Part shown: positions 1 to 7,324 of the stretch, piece by piece | How positions within the stretch are numbered: the stretch's first letter is position 1 | Layout of the letters: every line of letters begins with the position of its first letter | Virus record (IMG/VR): IMGVR_UViG_3300042336_000195 | Span: 1 to 26,795 of that record | DNA from: a virus | Reading direction: 5' to 3' (one strand) | Length of the DNA: 26,795 nucleotides | Notes under the pieces: model-generated | Databases searched by the model: none | Told to the model about the DNA's origin: nothing | Seen by the model: the letters and a program-made list of their open reading frames with translations, nothing else | Translations under genes and position numbers: made by a program

Positions 1-841
1 TTATTAAATCACTAAGCATTAATTTTAAAATAGCCGGACGATATCTATGAGCAGGTTTTGAATTATGAGGGCCTTTTGTTTGATATAACATTTTATCTTG
101 CGGATTCCATTCAAATGTTAATTCAGGCCATATAGGTTTTTTAGTACGAAGACTTAACATATTCCCATCAGATGTTTGACAGTTACCACAATGTCCCATA
201 GCTGCTGATTCAAACTCGTGTGTTCTATATGGTAACCACCACCAATCATATTTGTTATCTACTGGTAATATTACTTGATCGCCTTCCATTAATTTAATAT
301 CCGGACGACCTGCTAATTTACGAGCTGCTTCGTTTTCTGCATGTATTCTTTGTTCAGCTGCAGTTGCATTAGTAATAAGATTATCAATTTGTGTAGTAGC
401 TGGTCTAATTGCTTTAACTAAATCCTTCATATACTGTGAATCAGCATATTCTGATGTAAAGAAATGTGCTAGTTCATTGTTTAATGAATTAAAATCAGTA
501 AATTGATACTGGCCAATCATTGCAGCAAACTTACCTGCAAACTTAGGATCGTTCTGTTTATAATAAGTTTCAAGTAATGACAAGTACCATTGCATTGCTT
601 GTTCAGATGGTTTTGCACCCGACTTAAATGCTTGTTCGGCAAAACCAACTAATGCTGCTAATTGAGTTTCATCAAGTACACTTGGATCGCCCGGAATTGC
701 AGGTACTGCAGGCCCCCATTGTGTTTCTGGCTTTTCTGGAAAGCCTGCTCGCATTTGAGCAAATTCTTTATGTAGTTTAGCAACTTTAGTATCGTATGCT
801 TCAAACAGATTTATTGTTTCGTATAATTCGCGTAACCGCAT
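1..841 (-). CDS. Conserved phage protein of unknown function, 3' end cut by window edge
   Basis: An open frame runs from ATG at 841 to the left edge without a stop, giving at least 280 residues. I read it directly from the minus strand; the protein begins MRLRELYETINLFEAYDTKV. The first half is helical and rich in Ala and Gln. The later half has a Trp-rich segment (KYDWWWLPYR), then a Cys/His motif MGHCGNCQTSDGN followed by LSLRTKKP and a TFEWNPQDKML segment. From memory, the 'GHCGN...LSLR' pattern recurs in hypothetical proteins of marine T4-like phages; I cannot assign a function. The Cys/His cluster could bind metal. The start has a good ribosome site (AAAGGA, spacing about 7) and a late-promoter-like octamer upstream at 869-876, so it is probably a late gene transcribed separately from gp41. 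Confidence 0.8.
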   Translation of the reverse strand, partial: MRLRELYETINLFEAYDTKVAKLHKEFAQMRAGFPEKPETQWGPAVPAIPGDPSVLDETQLAALVGFAEQAFKSGAKPSEQAMQWYLSLLETYYKQNDPKFAGKFAAMIGQYQFTDFNSLNNELAHFFTSEYADSQYMKDLVKAIRPATTQIDNLITNATAAEQRIHAENEAARKLAGRPDIKLMEGDQVILPVDNKYDWWWLPYRTHEFESAAMGHCGNCQTSDGNMLSLRTKKPIWPELTFEWNPQDKMLYQTKGPHNSKPAHRYRPAILKLMLSDLI

Positions 842-868
842 CGTAAATCCTTTAAAATATATTTTTAG

Positions 869-876
869 TATTTATG
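869..876 (-). promoter_or_regulatory. Late-promoter-like octamer CATAAATA
   Basis: The minus strand reads CATAAATA, one mismatch from the T4 late -10 element TATAAATA. It lies just past the gp41 stop codon. Transcription starting about 6 nt downstream would give a 22-nt leader carrying AAAGGA before the ATG at 841. The sequence match is direct; the activity is inferred. Confidence 0.5.
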
Positions 877-2277
877 CTAAAAATCGTCTACGTCTAAATT
901 GTTTATTAGGTCTCTTAATGCAGTGCTTTGTATTCCTGCTGTTACTTTTGGACTGCTTTCTGCTTCTACTGTATTTCTGTTTTTAATAGAGTTTAAAAGT
1001 GAACTACCCGCTGATAATGTACTAGCATTACCATAGCCTTGATCTTCTTCTAAGTCTGTAATGCGCAATGTATCGATGTCATATTCTAAATCAATCTTCA
1101 TGCCAACGCCGGAACTACTACGTGTTTTCATAAGCTGAATTTGATATCTACCACGCTCACGCATTGCTCTACTTGTAAAGATACCAAACACGTTATCTGC
1201 AGTTTGAATTTTACTTAACCCGCCTGAGATATGACTATGGTCAAATTCTACTTCTTCTACTGCACCTCTATTAAGCTGTGCCGCAGTAACAAACACACAT
1301 TGTTTTTCTACTGCTAAGTTTCTAAGTTCTTCTGATACATATTTGTCTTTAATGAATAAGTCTGCCGGGCTAATCTTTTTACTCATTGGCATTAACAAGT
1401 CTAAGTAATCTACTAGCAATACGTCAACTTTTCTATCTGTTTTAATTTCATACTCTTTTAAGTATGATCTAATATCGTTAGCAGTCTTACCTGATGGCAT
1501 ATATTTTACTTGTAATGACCCGGACTTCTTACCAATCATTCTAACTTTAAGTTCTACATCTTCAATGTTCTTAAATACTTCTCTAGTTGAAATACCTGTT
1601 ATCATACTATCAATACGCATTGATACAAGTTCTTCACTAAGCTCTAGTGTAAGGTAAACTACATTAAGTCCTGCTAGTGCCCAGTTAACACCTAAGTTAG
1701 CTAGGAATAAACTTTTACCTGCACCTGAACCACCTGCAAATATATTAAGCTCACCTCTGTTCATACCACCAAACAGTTTGTCATCCATGTTCTTCCAACC
1801 AGTAGATACTTGGCCATTCTTATCCTTAATCTTCATAAGTCGTTCACGTGGATTAGCAAAGTAATCGGTACCTAAGTCTTTTTGCAAACCAATTTGCACT
1901 GCTTGTTTAATTTTGTCTTCAACTGGACCATACTCGCCTTTTTCAAGTAAGTCAGCTGATTCATTAATCGCACGTTCAAGACCTTTGTGTCTAATAAACG
2001 TTTCAAAGTCATTAAGTAACCAATCATAATGTTCTTCTTTAAGTCCTTCTACAGGTTTAAAGTCACCTTGTGTAGCAGCATTAACAATTTCAAGTGTTGG
2101 CATTACGTTATGTTCGTCAACATAGCTGTTTATAAAGTCTGCCGGTTTTTGTAATTTGCGATCAAATAATCTATGATCAAAAATAGATTGGCATCTAACA
2201 AATGTAGCGGCATCACTTATCATCATTTCTAAATATAACTTTTGTATATCATAACCATAGTCTACGTTTTGTGCCAT
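877..2277 (-). CDS. gp41: Replicative DNA helicase gp41 (DnaB-family)
   Basis: This 466-residue protein is the T4 gp41-type hexameric 5'-3' helicase that unwinds the fork and works with primase gp61. An N-terminal helical region (about 1-150) precedes the RecA-like motor. Walker A is GGSGAGKS at 182-189, followed by the VVYLTLELSEE segment typical of the DnaB family. Walker B is VDVLLVDYLDLL at about 284-295. An AAQLNR element lies further on, where DnaB proteins have a Gln-containing motif. Length is close to T4 gp41 (475). The ATG directly abuts the TAA of the preceding carbamoyltransferase gene. gp41 genes of related environmental phages are known hosts of split inteins (established knowledge); this one is intact and has no intein. 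Confidence 0.95.
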   Translation of the reverse strand: MAQNVDYGYDIQKLYLEMMISDAATFVRCQSIFDHRLFDRKLQKPADFINSYVDEHNVMPTLEIVNAATQGDFKPVEGLKEEHYDWLLNDFETFIRHKGLERAINESADLLEKGEYGPVEDKIKQAVQIGLQKDLGTDYFANPRERLMKIKDKNGQVSTGWKNMDDKLFGGMNRGELNIFAGGSGAGKSLFLANLGVNWALAGLNVVYLTLELSEELVSMRIDSMITGISTREVFKNIEDVELKVRMIGKKSGSLQVKYMPSGKTANDIRSYLKEYEIKTDRKVDVLLVDYLDLLMPMSKKISPADLFIKDKYVSEELRNLAVEKQCVFVTAAQLNRGAVEEVEFDHSHISGGLSKIQTADNVFGIFTSRAMRERGRYQIQLMKTRSSSGVGMKIDLEYDIDTLRITDLEEDQGYGNASTLSAGSSLLNSIKNRNTVEAESSPKVTAGIQSTALRDLINNLDVDDF

Positions 2278-3219
2278 TTAATATCCTTTAATTTCAATAT
2301 GTTTAGAAGTATTATTACCCCAAACAAGCCGTTGTTTTGTGTGCCACAATATTGCACCAATTGCACTACTAGGGTCACCTGGATTAGGTAAACTCCAAAC
2401 TTTTTCCCAATTGTGTAACGATTTTTTATTAGCTGAACTGTTCATTGCACAGCCGCCCATGTATACTAAATTATACGACTTTGTGAGTTGAAATGCAACC
2501 TCAAGAACTCCATATAGTTGTTCTTCAAATACCTTTTGTACTGCTGCTGCGATATCAGTTTGATCTTGTAAGTTCTTTATAGGATGTGGCCAATCTAGTA
2601 CACCTCTGTGTAAGTTGCGAGTAAGTTTAACTGTTCCATTAAAATAACTCTTTACTGTATTATAATATCTAGCCGGGTCTCCAACTTCTGCAGACAATTG
2701 TAATAGATGCTCTTGTTGTATTGGCGTAAACCCAATTAGTTGTGTAAATGCTGAGTAGAATAAACCTAAACTATTTGGATAAGATGCTGACCAAACTTTT
2801 GTTAAGTTATCACCTTTGCCGTGCCAAATAGTAGCACATTCAAACTCACCAATTGCATCTAACACCACTACTGCAGCATCAGTAAACGGACTGGTATAAT
2901 AACCGGCTGCAGCATGACTAGCATGGTGTTTAGTATACGTAAGTGGAATATGACTAAGGCCGACCTTCTTTAAATGCGCAGTCGGTAATGATGACATATC
3001 AAATGCTGTACTGTATTGTCCTGCATATAGTTGTCGACCTTTCTTAATCCATGGATTTTCGTACCAATAGATACGATCAGGTCTTCCGTGCATTAGTGCA
3101 AGATCTATACTTGATTCAAGTATATCGTTAGAATTATCAATTTGGAAGAACTCTAGCTTATCAGTAATAACTGCTATGCTAGAGCCATGATTTAATGCGT
3201 TTATGCCCCAACTAATCAT
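2278..3219 (-). CDS. NodU/CmcH-type carbamoyltransferase, N-terminal (Kae1-like) domain only
   Basis: This 313-residue protein matches the N-terminal ASKHA-fold domain of the NodU/CmcH/TobZ O-carbamoyltransferases. The start MISWGINALNHGSS resembles the ATP-binding 'G...HD(S/A)S' motif. TKHHASHAAAGYY (H98, H99, H102) resembles the metal-binding HHxxHA motif. VVVLDAIGEFECATIW and YMGGCAMNSSAN match later nucleotide-binding elements. Full-length enzymes are about 550-600 residues. The C-terminal domain of that family is absent here, with no frameshift or flanking remnant, so this is a short form rather than a broken gene. Such genes are common in marine T4-like phages; the substrate is unknown, and modification of a nucleotide, sugar or virion glycan are guesses. 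It overlaps the 37-residue gene by ATGA and abuts gp41. Confidence 0.8.
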   Translation of the reverse strand: MISWGINALNHGSSIAVITDKLEFFQIDNSNDILESSIDLALMHGRPDRIYWYENPWIKKGRQLYAGQYSTAFDMSSLPTAHLKKVGLSHIPLTYTKHHASHAAAGYYTSPFTDAAVVVLDAIGEFECATIWHGKGDNLTKVWSASYPNSLGLFYSAFTQLIGFTPIQQEHLLQLSAEVGDPARYYNTVKSYFNGTVKLTRNLHRGVLDWPHPIKNLQDQTDIAAAVQKVFEEQLYGVLEVAFQLTKSYNLVYMGGCAMNSSANKKSLHNWEKVWSLPNPGDPSSAIGAILWHTKQRLVWGNNTSKHIEIKGY

Positions 3220-3329
3220 TTGTATATAAACGGGTCTCGTTTACGGAGTTCTTCAATACGTTTATTGTATGCACGATCTTCTTTCCACTTAGTGTATGGT
3301 CGTAGTATAATCTCTAAAAGTTTTTTCAT
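3216..3329 (-). CDS. 37-residue conserved microprotein
   Basis: A short frame of 37 codons fills the gap between primase and carbamoyltransferase. It begins MKKLLEIILRPYTKW and ends LRKRDPFIYK. Its ATG overlaps the primase stop (ATGA), and its own TGA overlaps the carbamoyltransferase ATG (ATGA). GAGGT lies upstream as ribosome site. The composition is a short hydrophobic N-terminus followed by a highly basic helix and a 'RDPFIYK' end. From memory, small proteins ending in this way occur in other marine T4-like phages. The double overlap argues strongly that it is translated. Function is unknown; a small nucleic-acid or membrane-surface binding peptide is possible. Confidence 0.75.
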   Translation of the reverse strand: MKKLLEIILRPYTKWKEDRAYNKRIEELRKRDPFIYK

Positions 3330-4309
3330 AGTGTTACCTCTTTAAAAAATTGTTTTGCTCTTAATTGAATCTTAAGTGCGTAGCTTTGTTTTGCATTAAT
3401 AATTAGCCACAGTGTAGTTAGTCTACCTAGTTTAATGACAGCGTCATTTACATCTTTAATCCCTACAGGCCATTCTGGCATACTAACAGACCAACCATAT
3501 TCAATAGCCTGTTCTACAGTAGCTGGGCCTTCGTGATCCCTATCTGGTACTAATATAATTTCCTTGTTTAATCGTTTAAGTAGCCAATCTTGTTTATCTT
3601 TAATTTGTGAACCAAGTATAGCACAGCCGTCTATACTAATTGCATCAATTGGGCCTTCGCATACAATAACAAATGTACGTTCATAAGATTGTCTATCTAA
3701 GTTAAAAACAAAATTTGGTTGTTGCTCTGAGAAGTACCGTGGGTTCTTATTTGAACCAATGCGTCTTGCAGTGTATCCTACTAGTCTGTTTTCGTAGTAG
3801 TACGGGATAATCAATCGATCATTAAATCCAGTTTTAGGAGTCCAATGAAACGGGTAATCGTCTATACATAAGTTACGGTTGGCCATATATTCTAACACCG
3901 GAAATAATGGTTTAGGAATGTTATTTAAGAATGACCCAATCGGTGCTGCATCAATTGGCAGTGTGCGATTTTCAAACTTAGGTAACATTGTTTCTAGTAG
4001 TACAGTTTCAGATGCTTCTAGTCTAAAAGCTTCTAAACTAAGTTTAGAAATTTCTGAATCGCTCATATGCAAGTACCGCATAAAGTCTTTCATATTTTTA
4101 CTAATGTGCCGACCTGGTTGCCAACTAGCTTTAAAGCTACAATTGAAGCAGTGAAATGTAACTGCATCGCCATCGTTTACAATAAATCCGCCACGATACC
4201 GGGTATCCTGGCAACACGGAGCGTTGCCAGTTATCCATCCACTTGGAGTTTTTTTAGTTCGTCTACCAGATTGCCAGTACATTAACAATGTATCTGTAAT
4301 AAGGTTCAT
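3326..4309 (-). CDS. gp61: DNA primase gp61 (DnaG-like)
   Basis: This 327-residue primase makes RNA primers for lagging-strand synthesis in complex with gp41. The N-terminus holds a zinc-binding domain: adjacent Cys at 32-33 and FHCFNCSFK with Cys at 54 and 57. The TOPRIM catalytic core follows: FVIVCEGPIDAIS with E218, then LVPDRDHEG with D256 and D258, the expected metal-binding acidic residues. Length is close to T4 gp61 (342). The gene is two short genes away from gp41, its helicase partner. Only a 32-nt gap separates it from the upstream virion-like gene. No clear ribosome site is seen just before the ATG. Confidence 0.92.
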   Translation of the reverse strand: MNLITDTLLMYWQSGRRTKKTPSGWITGNAPCCQDTRYRGGFIVNDGDAVTFHCFNCSFKASWQPGRHISKNMKDFMRYLHMSDSEISKLSLEAFRLEASETVLLETMLPKFENRTLPIDAAPIGSFLNNIPKPLFPVLEYMANRNLCIDDYPFHWTPKTGFNDRLIIPYYYENRLVGYTARRIGSNKNPRYFSEQQPNFVFNLDRQSYERTFVIVCEGPIDAISIDGCAILGSQIKDKQDWLLKRLNKEIILVPDRDHEGPATVEQAIEYGWSVSMPEWPVGIKDVNDAVIKLGRLTTLWLIINAKQSYALKIQLRAKQFFKEVTL

Positions 4310-4341
4310 AATAGGTATGTTTAGTTTAAAAGTATATTATA

Positions 4342-5148
4342 CTACCAAACGGTTACTTTGTCAACAGTACCGGTTGGATTGATTGGACTATTGCCTTGGT
4401 ATAATACTCTAAAATATTTAAAATCTGCAACATCAACGTTGTCAAATGTGATAGGAGTTGAGCTTGGTGCAACAATAGTTCGTTCTGCTAACTTAACTGC
4501 GTGTAGGTACGAATTAACACTAATAGTTGATGCAGTAGTAGCTTCTAACCATACTTTACCAATAAACCCAGTTATTGAAATTTCAAATGATAATTGTGTA
4601 GTTGGCACTGCTTCGTAAAACGTAGCAGGAATTGAACTAGTATGTTTTACAACATTGCCCATATAATCAATTTCGCCGCTAAACGTATTATAAATTTTTT
4701 CATTTCGGAAAGTTGGCATTGCGTTGCCAATAAGTTCAACTGTACCAACTGCGCCAAACTTAGTATCAGCATACAGCATAACATCGGCGCCATCCTTAAC
4801 TGCACTAACACTATATGTTAAAAATTGGGGAGTAAGATCAACAAGATCTTCTTGTGGTATAGTAACTTTAGCAATTCCTTTTTTATCAACAATTGGAGCA
4901 ACTGCGTATGGACTGTTAGGTAGGGCATTGCCAGAAACATCCATAAGGTTTAGTTCAATTACACTTAACGTAGTTAAGTCAATTCGTTTTTGATCTGCGT
5001 TCTTAATATCGAACTCAATGGTATTATCAATACCATTATAAATTTTTACATTTCTTTGATACACTGATGTGAACTCCACTGTAAATCCAACCAGATCGGC
5101 GATAAGTTCGATTCGGTTTGGGTATAAATAACTTGATATTTTTTGCAT
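4342..5148 (-). CDS. Predicted virion/baseplate-associated protein
   Basis: This 268-residue protein has no catalytic motif. It is rich in beta-strand-type sequence with regular Thr/Val/Ile alternation. It begins MQKISSYLYPNRIEL and has VYQRNVKIYNGIDNTIEFD near residues 30-48, resembling an Ig-like or upper-baseplate type N-terminal domain (inference). The ATG at 5148 is preferred over an in-frame TTG at 5154 because AAAGGA sits about 8 nt upstream. A late-promoter-like CATAAATA at 5168-5175 would start a 14-nt transcript leader holding that site. Together with its composition this suggests a late structural gene lodged among replication genes. The exact role is unknown. Confidence 0.7.
   Translation of the reverse strand: MQKISSYLYPNRIELIADLVGFTVEFTSVYQRNVKIYNGIDNTIEFDIKNADQKRIDLTTLSVIELNLMDVSGNALPNSPYAVAPIVDKKGIAKVTIPQEDLVDLTPQFLTYSVSAVKDGADVMLYADTKFGAVGTVELIGNAMPTFRNEKIYNTFSGEIDYMGNVVKHTSSIPATFYEAVPTTQLSFEISITGFIGKVWLEATTASTISVNSYLHAVKLAERTIVAPSSTPITFDNVDVADFKYFRVLYQGNSPINPTGTVDKVTVW
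5123..5130 (+). promoter_or_regulatory. Exact T4 late-promoter octamer TATAAATA for the plus-strand gene
   Basis: The plus strand reads TATAAATA exactly, inside the 5' coding part of the divergent minus-strand gene. Transcription from about 5136 would give a leader of about 37 nt before the ATG at 5173. The match is direct; promoter activity is inferred. Confidence 0.45.
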
Positions 5149-5167
5149 TGGCAATATCCTTTATATA

Positions 5168-5175
5168 TATTTATG
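5168..5175 (-). promoter_or_regulatory. Late-promoter-like octamer CATAAATA
   Basis: This minus-strand match overlaps the ATG of the divergent plus-strand gene. It would start a transcript at about 5162 with AAAGGA at its very 5' end, 14 nt before the ATG at 5148. Activity is inferred from sequence and position. Confidence 0.45.
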
Positions 5176-5544
5176 GCAAACTTAAGAGATAACATAGAAC
5201 AAAATTTACCGTTTATTAGTGTGATTACTTACGGCAACGATGAATATGTTGGTATAATTACCAACCAAGATCAGTACGTAACAAGTTTCTACGACTTAAA
5301 CGCAATACTATCAGCTGACGATAAAGTAACGTTTTTAGAGATAGGCGAGATATGGTGGTGGGAATCTAATCGACAATTTCCAATATCTATATTTTGCAGA
5401 GAAGAACTGCAACCATTTAGTTATGCAATTAAAACATTTAATAGCAAAGATACTCGTATAATATTAGGTCCAGTAGTTAATTTAATGAACCTAACAGTTA
5501 AACGAGTTAAACGTAAATCTGTTCAACTCGTCCGAAAACCTTAA
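5173..5544 (+). CDS. Conserved phage protein of unknown function, the only plus-strand gene
   Basis: This 123-residue protein begins MANLRDNIEQNLPFISVITY. It is mostly beta-strand-like in the first half, with a Trp cluster (EIWWWES) near the middle and a strongly basic C-terminus (VKRVKRKSVQLVRKP). That layout would suit an RNA-, DNA- or polymerase-binding small protein, but I do not recognise a named family. The ATG at 5173 is chosen over an upstream TTG at 5143 because the protein reads naturally from there; no Shine-Dalgarno sequence is visible. Its stop overlaps the stop of the convergent DnaE-like gene (shared TTAA at 5541-5544). The opposite strand holds no competing gene, so the strand flip is real. 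Confidence 0.75.
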   Translation: MANLRDNIEQNLPFISVITYGNDEYVGIITNQDQYVTSFYDLNAILSADDKVTFLEIGEIWWWESNRQFPISIFCREELQPFSYAIKTFNSKDTRIILGPVVNLMNLTVKRVKRKSVQLVRKP

Positions 5545-6098
5545 ACCTCTTCACAAATTAAATTCATCTGCACTACAATCGCCATTGCATAAGCAATTGC
5601 ATGCGATTTACGGAATGCATACCCGGCGTCAGCGTCTGAGTGTTCCCATATGTCTGTCATCACCGTAGTCCATTCTTTCCCAATCAAATAGCGTTTCGCT
5701 GGCCTTATCATCGCCAGGACTGCAGCTAATTGTTCCACGGAAGTCGGCTGCATCTGTTTCAGAATATCTATGTGCCCGTTTATATGAAATAGTAGATTTA
5801 CAAAGTCTTCTTGAAGTAATAGTTCCCATATTGGTTCAGTTCCCATTAAATGTAGTAGATGGTCGTTATCTCGAATGTCTTTATATATCATAACATTGAG
5901 AAAATCAATTTTAAAATAACCTCTGTCTTCAGCTTCTTTATAGTCAATTGTACTCACCCCAGTTACTGGATTGTGTGGTATATTGTGACAGTAGATGCCT
6001 GTATTGTGTTTTTTTTGAATACTAATAGCTGCCGTAACATGTTTTAATTTTGACAGTGCTAGATCTCTATTAGCAAAGTCAATGTCAATATCCGGCAT
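5541..6098 (-). CDS. Miniature DnaE-like protein (DNA polymerase III alpha catalytic motifs)
   Basis: This 185-residue protein reads as a condensed bacterial Pol III alpha core. It opens with PDIDIDF (residues 2-8), the motif that carries the first two catalytic aspartates in DnaE (here D5 and D7). Then come HNTGIYC (compare DnaE H-A-A/G-G-V) and EDRGYFKIDFLNV with D65, matching the 'GLVKFDFLGL' motif of the third catalytic Asp. Later segments HIDILKQMQPTS and MIRPAKRY match 'LIKRLQP...FRPG', and YAFRKSHAIAYA matches 'GFNKSHSAAYA'. PHP, most of the fingers and all C-terminal domains are missing. The full enzyme is about 1160 residues. The ATG at 6098 is chosen because GGAGG lies 10 nt upstream. 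Whether it polymerises, binds the host clamp or replisome, or acts otherwise is unknown. Confidence 0.75.
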   Translation of the reverse strand: MPDIDIDFANRDLALSKLKHVTAAISIQKKHNTGIYCHNIPHNPVTGVSTIDYKEAEDRGYFKIDFLNVMIYKDIRDNDHLLHLMGTEPIWELLLQEDFVNLLFHINGHIDILKQMQPTSVEQLAAVLAMIRPAKRYLIGKEWTTVMTDIWEHSDADAGYAFRKSHAIAYAMAIVVQMNLICEEV

Positions 6099-6156
6099 AG
6101 GTGATGAACCTCCAATGATAATCTGGTTTTGTTTCAATCGCAATATTTATGCTCAT
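6085..6156 (-). CDS. Possible 23-residue leader peptide upstream of the DnaE-like gene
   Basis: A frame of 23 codons starts at ATG 6156, overlapping the TGA of the zinc-finger gene (ATGA), with a strong AAGGAG about 9 nt upstream. Its TGA at 6087-6085 lies just inside the next gene, whose ATG is at 6098. The peptide begins MSINIAIETKPDYHW and has no recognisable domain. It may serve translational coupling, or be a chance frame downstream of a good ribosome site. Confidence 0.35.
   Translation of the reverse strand: MSINIAIETKPDYHWRFITYAGY
6144..6151 (-). promoter_or_regulatory. Late-promoter-like octamer CATAAATA
   Basis: The minus strand reads CATAAATA. Transcription from about 6138 would skip the 23-residue leader frame and give the DnaE-like gene a 40-nt leader with GGAGG. 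Activity is inferred. Confidence 0.4.
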
Positions 6157-6845
6157 AGATTACTCTCCTTAACTACAGTTTTTACAAGCTCTACGTCAGC
6201 TGATCTATGTTTAAACTTGTTAAACCAAAACGGTATATCTAATACACTGCTCACTGCTGCAAGTTGTTCATCGTTAAATCGTTTTATCATTAATTTGCCA
6301 GTATTTGAATTTAACACAATCCACGGACTAATCTTTCCATCTTTAATATCATACATTGCTCTATTTAAACTTACATATGAAAAGTAATGATTCCATTGTG
6401 CGTTATTTGCATCACCCCAATCTAACATGTGATTAATGCTACGTTCTAACGCAGTTTCTACTGATTCAGTTTTAATTAAATCTACAACATACTTGTCGTA
6501 TAACTCATCTCTACACCAATGATCTAACTTAGTGCCACTAGTTACTACAAACACAATAAACTTGTCAGGATACAACGGTTTTACGTTACTAACAAAACTT
6601 CCAAACTTAACAAACGCATTATAATACGGACTTTTGCAAAAGTTTTCGTATGTCTTTACACCATGAAAGCTTTGTGTTTTTTGAAAAAATATGTTGTATG
6701 TTTCGAACCCTATCACTACATGTTTTTCTTTTTGTGCCAATGCTCTACGCTTTGATTCACATACATGAACCATAAGAGTAGATTCTTTTACAAATTTACT
6801 CTTGCAGTACTGGCATTCAAATGGTTTAGGCTGTAAACTCATCAT
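6153..6845 (-). CDS. Zinc-finger-containing conserved phage protein
   Basis: This 230-residue protein has an N-terminal C2H2/C2HC-like finger, FECQYCKSKFVKESTLMVH followed by VC, at about residues 9-29. The rest is a larger alpha/beta domain, including YPDKFIVFVVTSGTKLDHW and SPWIVLNSNTGKLMIKRF. A zinc finger in a phage replication-region gene suggests nucleic-acid or protein binding, possibly transcription control, but no named family is recognised. From memory, similar finger-headed proteins occur next to uvsW regions in other marine T4-like phages. Its ATG overlaps the stop of the 160-residue gene (ATGA), with a second ATG immediately after, so the start may be 6842. It overlaps the possible leader peptide downstream by ATGA. 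Confidence 0.75.
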   Translation of the reverse strand: MMSLQPKPFECQYCKSKFVKESTLMVHVCESKRRALAQKEKHVVIGFETYNIFFQKTQSFHGVKTYENFCKSPYYNAFVKFGSFVSNVKPLYPDKFIVFVVTSGTKLDHWCRDELYDKYVVDLIKTESVETALERSINHMLDWGDANNAQWNHYFSYVSLNRAMYDIKDGKISPWIVLNSNTGKLMIKRFNDEQLAAVSSVLDIPFWFNKFKHRSADVELVKTVVKESNL

Positions 6846-7324
6846 TTAAGTTTCTTTTTAATATCTTTATCTTCAAATCCGTAGTCTTTAGCTAACTTAG
6901 TTATTTCTTTAGTCGGTGTTAGTTTTGCTAACATTTCAACTTCTTGCATCTTCATAGCAGGATTAAGCTCGGCTAAAAACTGTACTTTCTTATTATCGTT
7001 ACCGTCTTTCTTTTTGTTGCCAAGCCATTCATGAAAGAATGTTTTCTCTCCGTTAAAACTACACATACATAACAATAACCATAATAATTTTGAATGTTCT
7101 TTTGACAACAAGAACCAATTTTTGTTATAGTATTCGTTTACTGATATTACAAAGTGTTTTTGTATTTCCGATGATTGACCTTTAACATTGCTAATGTATC
7201 TATTTAAAATAAACAATTCACCCTTAAGGCCTTTTTGATTTACTTCATCAAGTTCGTCCCATAACTCGCGAATGTTCATATCTACTGCTTGAATCTTTTC
7301 TTTTAGTTCTACTTTATCACTCAT
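6842..7324 (-). CDS. Conserved phage protein of unknown function, 160 residues
   Basis: The protein is strongly helical and charged. Lys/Glu-rich ends flank a hydrophobic centre (KLLWLLLCMCSFN) preceded by NEYYNKNWFLLSKEH. The C-terminus carries KEITKLAKDYGFEDKDIKK, which looks like a short helix-turn-helix-type helical pair. No catalytic motif is visible. The position in the replication block, joined by ATGA overlaps on both sides, suggests a small DNA-metabolism or transcription accessory protein. A clamp-loader small subunit or late-transcription coactivator are guesses that I cannot support by motif. Confidence 0.7.
   Translation of the reverse strand: MSDKVELKEKIQAVDMNIRELWDELDEVNQKGLKGELFILNRYISNVKGQSSEIQKHFVISVNEYYNKNWFLLSKEHSKLLWLLLCMCSFNGEKTFFHEWLGNKKKDGNDNKKVQFLAELNPAMKMQEVEMLAKLTPTKEITKLAKDYGFEDKDIKKKLK

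Noticed and set aside
2278-3219. Carbamoyltransferase as a broken pseudogene
   Set aside because: The frame is clean, key motifs are kept, and both borders are precise overlaps or abutments with neighbouring genes.
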